Shown: one piece after another, positions 57,515 to 64,000 of the stretch
Numbering within the stretch: position 1 is the stretch's first letter
How the letters are laid out: each line of letters starts with the position of its first letter
From: Pseudacidovorax intermedius
Lineage (GTDB): Bacteria > Pseudomonadota > Gammaproteobacteria > Burkholderiales > Burkholderiaceae_C
NCBI RefSeq assembly: GCF_003350475.1
Contig: NZ_QQAV01000003.1
Span: forward strand, 85,965-149,964
Direction of reading: 5' to 3'
DNA length: 64,000 bases
The notes under the pieces: generated by a model
What the model saw: the letters and a program-made list of their open reading frames with translations, nothing else
The model's database searches: none
What the model was told of the DNA's origin: nothing
Position numbers and translations under genes: made by a program

Positions 57515-60376
57515 ATGCCGCCCGCCCCCCGGACGAAAAGCACGAAGAAGCCCGGCGACTCCGCCACCCCGTCACTGCGCAAAGGCACGGACGACGCCCC
57601 GTTGATCGAGGACATCCGGCTGCTGGGCCGCATCCTGGGCGACGTCATCCGCGAGCAGGAAGGCAAGGACAGCTTCGAACTGGTCGAGAAGGTGCGCACG
57701 CTGTCGGTGGCCTTCCGCCGCGATGCGGACCATTCGGCCGACCGGGCGCTCAAGCAGCTGCTCAAGGGCCTCTCGGCGGCGCAGACGGTGCAGGTGATCC
57801 GCGCCTTCACCTACTTCAGCCACCTGGCCAACCTGGCCGAGGACCGCCACCTGATCCGCCGCCGCACCGAGGCCGAACGCTCGGGCGAGGCCATCGACGG
57901 CAGCCTGGACGTGGCCCTGGCCCGCATCCGCAAGGCCGGCGTCTCGGCCGCCGAGGTGGTGGGCACGCTGGCGCACAGCTACCTGTCGCCGGTGCTCACC
58001 GCCCACCCGACCGAGGTGCAGCGCAAGTCCATTCTCGATGCCGAGCGCGGCATCGCCCAGCTGCTGACGGCCCGCGACGAGATCCGGCAGCGCCAGGTCC
58101 TGTTCGCCGGCCACAAGGACACGCTCACGCCGCGCGAGCTGGAAGAGAACGAGGCCCTGCTGCGCACCCGCGTCGTGCAGCTGTGGCAGACGCGCCTGCT
58201 GCGCTTCACCAAGCTCACCGTGGCCGACGAGATCGAGAACGCGCTCTCCTATTACGAAGCCACCTTCCTGCGCGAGATCCCCAAGGTCTACGCCACGCTG
58301 GAAAAGGCGCTGGGCGCGGAGCACATCGCCTCCTTCTTCCGCATGGGCCAGTGGATCGGCGGCGACCGCGACGGCAACCCCAACGTCACGGCCGAGACGC
58401 TCGAATACGCCCTGCGCCGCCAGTGCGAACTGGCGCTGCGCCACTACCTGACCGAGGTGCATTACCTGGGCGGTGAGCTGTCGATGTCCGCCACGCTGGT
58501 CGATGTGACGGTGGAGATGCAGGCCCTGGCCGAGGCCTCGCCCGACCCCAACGAACACCGCCACGACGAGCCCTACCGCCGCGCGCTCACCGGCATCTAT
58601 GCCCGCCTGGCCGCGACGCTGCGCGACCTGACCGGCGGCGTGGCCGCGCGCCATGCGGTGGCGCCTCAGAACCCCTACAAGTCCGCCGAAGAGTTCCTGG
58701 CCGACCTGCGCACCATCGAGGAATCGCTGGTCGACAAGCACGGCGGCGTGCTGCTCGACCAGCGCCTGCGTCCGCTGATGCGTGCGGTGGAGGTCTTCGG
58801 CTTCCACCTGGCCACGGTGGACCTGCGCCAGAGCTCCGACAAGCACGAGGCCGTGATCGCCGACCTGCTGAAGGTGGCCCGCATCGAACCGGCCTACGCC
58901 GAGCTGGCCGAAGAGGACAAGCAGACACTGCTGCTCAAGCTGCTGAACGACGCCCGGCCGCTGCGCGTGCCCGGCGCCAGCTACCAGCCGCTGACGGTGA
59001 GCGAGGTTGCGATCTTCCAGCAGGCGCTGGAATCGCACCGCCGTTACGGCCGCGCCGCCATCCGCCACTACATCATCAGCCACACCGAGACCGTGAGCGA
59101 CCTGCTCGAGGCCATGGTGCTGCAGAAGGAAGTGGGCCTGCTGCGCGGCACGCTGCAGGAGGACGCGGTGTGCGACCTGATCGTCGTGCCGCTGTTCGAG
59201 ACCATCGCCGACCTGCGCAATGCCGCGCCCATCGTGCGGGCCGTGTACGAGCTGCCCGGCGTGCGCGCCATGATCCAGCGCTCGGGCGGCGAGCAGGACA
59301 TCATGCTGGGCTACAGCGACAGCAACAAGGACGGCGGCATCTTCACCAGCAACTGGGAGCTGTACCGCGCCGGCATGGCGCTGGTGAAGCTGTTCGACGA
59401 GATGAACGAAGGCCAGAAGGACGGCATCCGGCTGCGCATGTTCCACGGCCGCGGCGGCACCGTCGGCCGCGGCGGCGGCCCCAGCTACCAGGCCATCCTG
59501 GCGCAACCGCCCGGCACCGTGCGCGGGCAGCTGCGCCTGACCGAACAGGGCGAGGTGATCGGCTCCAAGTACGCCAACCGCGAGATCGGCCGGCGCAACC
59601 TGGAGACGCTGGTCGCGGCCACGCTGGAGGCCACATTCCTGGGCTCGACCAAGTCCGCGCCCACGGCCTTCATCAATGCCGCCGCGACCATCTCGCAGGC
59701 CAGCATGGACGCCTACCGCGCGCTGGTCTACGAGACGCCCGGCTTCGTCGACTACTTCTTCGGCTCCACGCCCATTAGGGAGATCGCCGAACTCAACATC
59801 GGCTCGCGCCCCGCCTCGCGCAATCCCAAGCGCAACATCGAAGATTTGCGCGCCGTGCCCTGGAGCTTCAGCTGGGGCCAGTGCCGGCTCACCATCAACG
59901 GCTGGTACGGCTTCGGCAGCGCGGTCCAGGCCTTCTTGGGCGAGGCCCAGAACCCTGCAGCGCGCAAAGAGCGCGAGGCGCTGCTGCAGAAGATGTATGC
60001 CCAGTGGCCCTTCTTCCGCACCCTGCTGTCCAACATGGACATGGTGCTGGCCAAGAGCGACCTGCAGCTGGCCGCGCGCTATGCCGAGCTGGTCGGCGAG
60101 CGCAAGCTGCGCCAGAAGGTGTTCTCGATGATCGAGGCCGAATGGCGCCGCACCTCCGATGCGCTCACGCTCATCACCGGCGCGAAGCAGCGGCTGGAGG
60201 GCAATGCCGAGCTGCAGCGCTCGGTGCGCCACCGCTTCCCCTACATCGACCCGCTGCACCACCTGCAGGTCGAGCTGATGCGGCGCTTTCGCGGCGGCGA
60301 CGGCAGCGAGCGGCTGCAGCGCGGCATTCACCTGTCGATCAACGGGGTGGCAGCGGGGCTGCGCAACACGGGCTGA
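57515..60376 (+). CDS. ppc: Phosphoenolpyruvate carboxylase
   Basis: Anaplerotic carboxylation of PEP to oxaloacetate. It has 953 residues, normal length. The two active-site histidine regions are visible as [14 protein letters not shown] and, further on, [17 protein letters not shown] and [31 protein letters not shown] carries a conserved Arg/Asp. I use the ATG at 57515 with GAAGAGGAGAG before it. The C-terminus ends [14 protein letters not shown], the canonical end. A terminator follows before gcl. Confidence 0.98.
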   Translation: MPPAPRTKSTKKPGDSATPSLRKGTDDAPLIEDIRLLGRILGDVIREQEGKDSFELVEKVRTLSVAFRRDADHSADRALKQLLKGLSAAQTVQVIRAFTYFSHLANLAEDRHLIRRRTEAERSGEAIDGSLDVALARIRKAGVSAAEVVGTLAHSYLSPVLTAHPTEVQRKSILDAERGIAQLLTARDEIRQRQVLFAGHKDTLTPRELEENEALLRTRVVQLWQTRLLRFTKLTVADEIENALSYYEATFLREIPKVYATLEKALGAEHIASFFRMGQWIGGDRDGNPNVTAETLEYALRRQCELALRHYLTEVHYLGGELSMSATLVDVTVEMQALAEASPDPNEHRHDEPYRRALTGIYARLAATLRDLTGGVAARHAVAPQNPYKSAEEFLADLRTIEESLVDKHGGVLLDQRLRPLMRAVEVFGFHLATVDLRQSSDKHEAVIADLLKVARIEPAYAELAEEDKQTLLLKLLNDARPLRVPGASYQPLTVSEVAIFQQALESHRRYGRAAIRHYIISHTETVSDLLEAMVLQKEVGLLRGTLQEDAVCDLIVVPLFETIADLRNAAPIVRAVYELPGVRAMIQRSGGEQDIMLGYSDSNKDGGIFTSNWELYRAGMALVKLFDEMNEGQKDGIRLRMFHGRGGTVGRGGGPSYQAILAQPPGTVRGQLRLTEQGEVIGSKYANREIGRRNLETLVAATLEATFLGSTKSAPTAFINAAATISQASMDAYRALVYETPGFVDYFFGSTPIREIAELNIGSRPASRNPKRNIEDLRAVPWSFSWGQCRLTINGWYGFGSAVQAFLGEAQNPAARKEREALLQKMYAQWPFFRTLLSNMDMVLAKSDLQLAARYAELVGERKLRQKVFSMIEAEWRRTSDALTLITGAKQRLEGNAELQRSVRHRFPYIDPLHHLQVELMRRFRGGDGSERLQRGIHLSINGVAAGLRNTG

Positions 60377-60402
60377 CCCTCCGGCGCGCCGCGCCCTTCC
60401 AC

Positions 60403-60437
60403 AGCCGCGCCGGCCCTGCGCCCGCGCGGCTTTTCTT
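60403..60437 (+). terminator. Intrinsic terminator after ppc
   Basis: AGCCGCGC (60403-60410) and GCGCGGCT (60424-60431) pair over eight bases with a 13-base loop, followed by TTTCTTC. This is a plausible rho-independent terminator 27 bases past the ppc stop. Confidence 0.7.
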
Positions 60438-60456
60438 CGCCCGCGCCTGCCGCGCC

Positions 60457-60471
60457 ATTCGCTGGCGGAAT
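60457..60471 (+). promoter_or_regulatory. Candidate LysR-type operator upstream of gcl
   Basis: ATTC-N7-GAAT contains the T-N11-A pattern of LysR-type regulator boxes, 80 bases before the gcl ATG. An AGCGCT hexamer follows at 60472-60477. The match is short and the assignment is inference; no regulator gene is adjacent within the window. Confidence 0.3.
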
Positions 60472-60550
60472 AGCGCTTATCGCCCGCCCGCGTCTTCTGC
60501 GTTCGCCCCGCCCTTCCTAGAGTGCGGTCCATCGAACGAGGAGACGACTC

Positions 60551-62344
<1,794 letters not shown>

Positions 62345-62376
62345 GCAACGCCCCTCCCCAAAAGCAAGAGACCGCC

Positions 62377-63156
62377 ATGCCCCGCTTTGCCGCCAACCTC
62401 ACGATGCTGTTCACCGAGCTGCCCTTCCTGCAGCGCTTCGAGGCCGCCTCCCGCGCCGGCTTCGAAGGGGTGGAATACCTCTTCCCCTACGACTTCGAGG
62501 CCCGCGAACTGGCCGAGGCCCTGCGCGCCCACGGCCTCGTGCAGGTGCTGCACAACCTGCCGGCCGGCGACTGGGCGGCGGGCGAGCGCGGCATCGCCTG
62601 CCACCCGGACCGTGTGGCCGAGTTCCGCGACGGTGTGGGTCGCGCCATCGGCTATGCGAAGACGCTGGGCTGCCCGCAGCTGAACTGCCTGGTGGGCAAG
62701 CTGCCTCAAGGAGCGACGCTTGCCGACGTGCAGCCCGTGCTGATTGACAACCTTCGCTTCGCCGCCCGCGCACTCGACACCGCCGGGCTGCGGCTGCTGG
62801 TCGAGCCCATCAACCACTTCGACATTCCCGGCTTCGCTCTCACCCGCACCGACCAGGCGCTCGCCCTGCTCGACCAGGTGGGCGAAGCCAACCTGCGCAT
62901 CCAGTACGACGTCTACCACGCCCAGCGCATGGAAGGCGAACTGGCCAACACCCTCAACCTGCACCTGGGCCGCATCGGCCACATCCAGGTGGCCGACAAC
63001 CCAGGCCGCGGCGAGCCGGGCACGGGCGAGATCAACTACCACTGGCTGTTCCAGCACATCGATGCGCTGGGTTACGACGGCTGGATCGGCTGCGAGTACA
63101 AGCCCCGCGCCGGCACGCAGGAAGGGCTGGACTGGATCAGCGCACTGACCGCCTGA
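62377..63156 (+). CDS. hyi: Hydroxypyruvate isomerase
   Basis: Interconverts hydroxypyruvate and tartronate semialdehyde. The 259-residue TIM barrel begins MPRFAANLTMLFTELPFL and includes FEGVEYLFPYDF, the catalytic-Glu segment LLVEPINHFDIPGF, and LRIQYDVYHAQRMEG and IGCEYKPRAGT. The start is the ATG at 62377. It lies between gcl and glxR, a common order in proteobacteria that grow on glyoxylate-yielding compounds. Confidence 0.96.
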   Translation: MPRFAANLTMLFTELPFLQRFEAASRAGFEGVEYLFPYDFEARELAEALRAHGLVQVLHNLPAGDWAAGERGIACHPDRVAEFRDGVGRAIGYAKTLGCPQLNCLVGKLPQGATLADVQPVLIDNLRFAARALDTAGLRLLVEPINHFDIPGFALTRTDQALALLDQVGEANLRIQYDVYHAQRMEGELANTLNLHLGRIGHIQVADNPGRGEPGTGEINYHWLFQHIDALGYDGWIGCEYKPRAGTQEGLDWISALTA

Positions 63157-63197
63157 GCCGCACGGATCGCGCAAGCACTTCGAAGGAGACGACCCTC

Positions 63198-64000
63198 ATG
63201 AACGCCCATACCTCGACCGACACCAGCACCGGCGCCCGCAGCGCCCCCACCGCACCGCGCCGCATTGGCTTCATCGGCCTGGGCATCATGGGCACGCCCA
63301 TGGCCGGCCACCTCGCCGCTGCCGGCTACACGCTCTTCGTCCACACCCGCGGCCAGGTGCCGGCCGCTCTCTCCGGCCGGGCCGAGGTCTGCACCAGCGC
63401 CGCCGAGGTCACGCGCCATGCGGAGGTCGTCTTCCTCATGGTGCCGGACACGCCCGACGTCGAGAAGGTGCTGTTCGGCGCGCACGGCGTGGCCGAGGGC
63501 CTGGCCGACGCAACCCGCGATGGCAGCGGCCGCACGGGCAAGACGGTGGTCGACTGCAGCTCCATCGACCCCATCGCCACCCAGGACTTCGCCCGACGCA
63601 TCGCGGCCCTGGGCGCCGCTTACGTGGATGCACCCGTCTCCGGCGGCGAGGTCGGCGCCAGGGCGGCCAGCCTCACGATCATGTGCGGCGGCGACGAGGC
63701 GGCATTCGAAGGCGTGCGGCCGCTGCTGCACACCATGGGCAGGAACGTCACCCGCGTGGGCGACGTGGGCGCGGGCCAGATCACCAAGGTCGCCAACCAG
63801 ATCATCGTGGCGCTCAACATCGCCGCCGTGGCCGAGGCGCTGGTCTTCGCCAGCAAGGCCGGCGCCGATCCGGCCAAGGTCCGGCAGGCGCTGATGGGCG
63901 GCTTCGCGGCCAGCCGCATCCTGGAGGTGCATGGCGAGCGCATGATCACCCGCGGCTTCGCGCCCGGCTTTCGCATCGCCCTTCACCAGAAGGACCTGAA
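63198..64000 (+). CDS. glxR: 2-hydroxy-3-oxopropionate (tartronate semialdehyde) reductase, partial
   Basis: The gene continues past the window end; 267 codons are visible without a stop. It reduces tartronate semialdehyde to D-glycerate with NAD(P)H. The beta-hydroxyacid dehydrogenase features are RRIGFIGLGIMGTPMAGHL (cofactor), VDAPVSGGEVGARAASLTIM (substrate), and the catalytic Lys197 in GAGQITKVANQIIV, with GFRIALHQKDL near the cut. The ATG at 63198 has AAGGAGAC upstream; it gives an N-terminal extension of about 21 Ser/Thr-rich residues before the Rossmann start, longer than usual, so a later start is possible. It completes the glyoxylate-to-glycerate route with gcl and hyi. Confidence 0.94.
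   Translation, partial: MNAHTSTDTSTGARSAPTAPRRIGFIGLGIMGTPMAGHLAAAGYTLFVHTRGQVPAALSGRAEVCTSAAEVTRHAEVVFLMVPDTPDVEKVLFGAHGVAEGLADATRDGSGRTGKTVVDCSSIDPIATQDFARRIAALGAAYVDAPVSGGEVGARAASLTIMCGGDEAAFEGVRPLLHTMGRNVTRVGDVGAGQITKVANQIIVALNIAAVAEALVFASKAGADPAKVRQALMGGFAASRILEVHGERMITRGFAPGFRIALHQKDL

Overview
This window looks like a piece of a high-GC betaproteobacterial chromosome of the order Burkholderiales, most like the Comamonadaceae (Acidovorax/Variovorax type). The reasons are gene order (leuCDB-asd-fimV-truA-trpFBA-accD; nagZ-acpS-pdxJ-recO-era-rnc-lepB-lepA-mucD-rseBA-rpoE; fabF-acpP-fabG-fabD-fabH-plsX-rpmF-yceD; rluC/rne; hemCDXY/ppc), strong G/C preference at third codon positions, and -10 elements of the form GCTAnAAT. 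I cannot name a species from the sequence alone. Nothing seen is plasmid- or phage-like, and I found no rRNA, tRNA, insertion sequence or CRISPR array.

Layout. 1-18.2 kb is mostly plus strand: a LysR regulator, the leucine genes leuCDB, a strong terminator, then a promoter, a 33-codon Thr-rich leader ORF with an attenuator-like fold, asd, the pilus/polarity protein FimV, truA, the late tryptophan genes trpFBA and accD. After accD lies an iron-uptake pair: a Fur-box-like site, a TonB-dependent siderophore receptor, and a membrane PepSY/flavodoxin/ferredoxin-reductase fusion. 18.3-23.2 kb holds a YggT membrane protein, a stand-alone LON-domain protein, lysS, and a lower-GC lipoprotein with a predicted beta-propeller fold that looks inserted.

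23.2-43.5 kb is almost entirely minus strand and holds core housekeeping blocks: cell-wall recycling (nagZ), acpS, pdxJ, recO, era, rnc, the signal peptidase/LepA pair, the envelope-stress sigma-E operon (rpoE-rseA-rseB-mucD) with a small membrane protein coupled to rpoE, and the fatty-acid/phospholipid cluster that ends with rpmF and yceD. 43.6-46.2 kb is a tightly overlapping plus-strand set (maf, an RsmI-like methylase, an MFS transporter). 46.2-49.5 kb is a minus-strand set (sppA, a Rieske protein, gph, rluC) that diverges from rne. rne has a leader of about 570 bases and an Arg/Gly-rich tail. A perfect 15-bp-arm terminator separates rne from the convergent haem genes hemC-hemD-hemX-hemY. 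ppc diverges from hemC and is followed by the glyoxylate-to-glycerate genes gcl-hyi-glxR, the last cut by the window end.

The most interesting parts are non-coding or leader features. (1) A previously uncommented leader peptide upstream of asd has the C-terminal run [11 protein letters not shown]; Thr, Ile and Lys are all aspartate-family end products. It is followed by mutually exclusive stems, which suggests ribosome-mediated attenuation of asd. (2) A compact small-RNA-like unit sits in front of lepA, beside a cluster of DnaA-box-like sequences. (3) An intrinsic terminator lies between the Fur-box-like site and the siderophore receptor. (4) A perfect 30-bp palindrome lies behind asd. (5) RNase E carries a short amphipathic, probably membrane-binding, segment.
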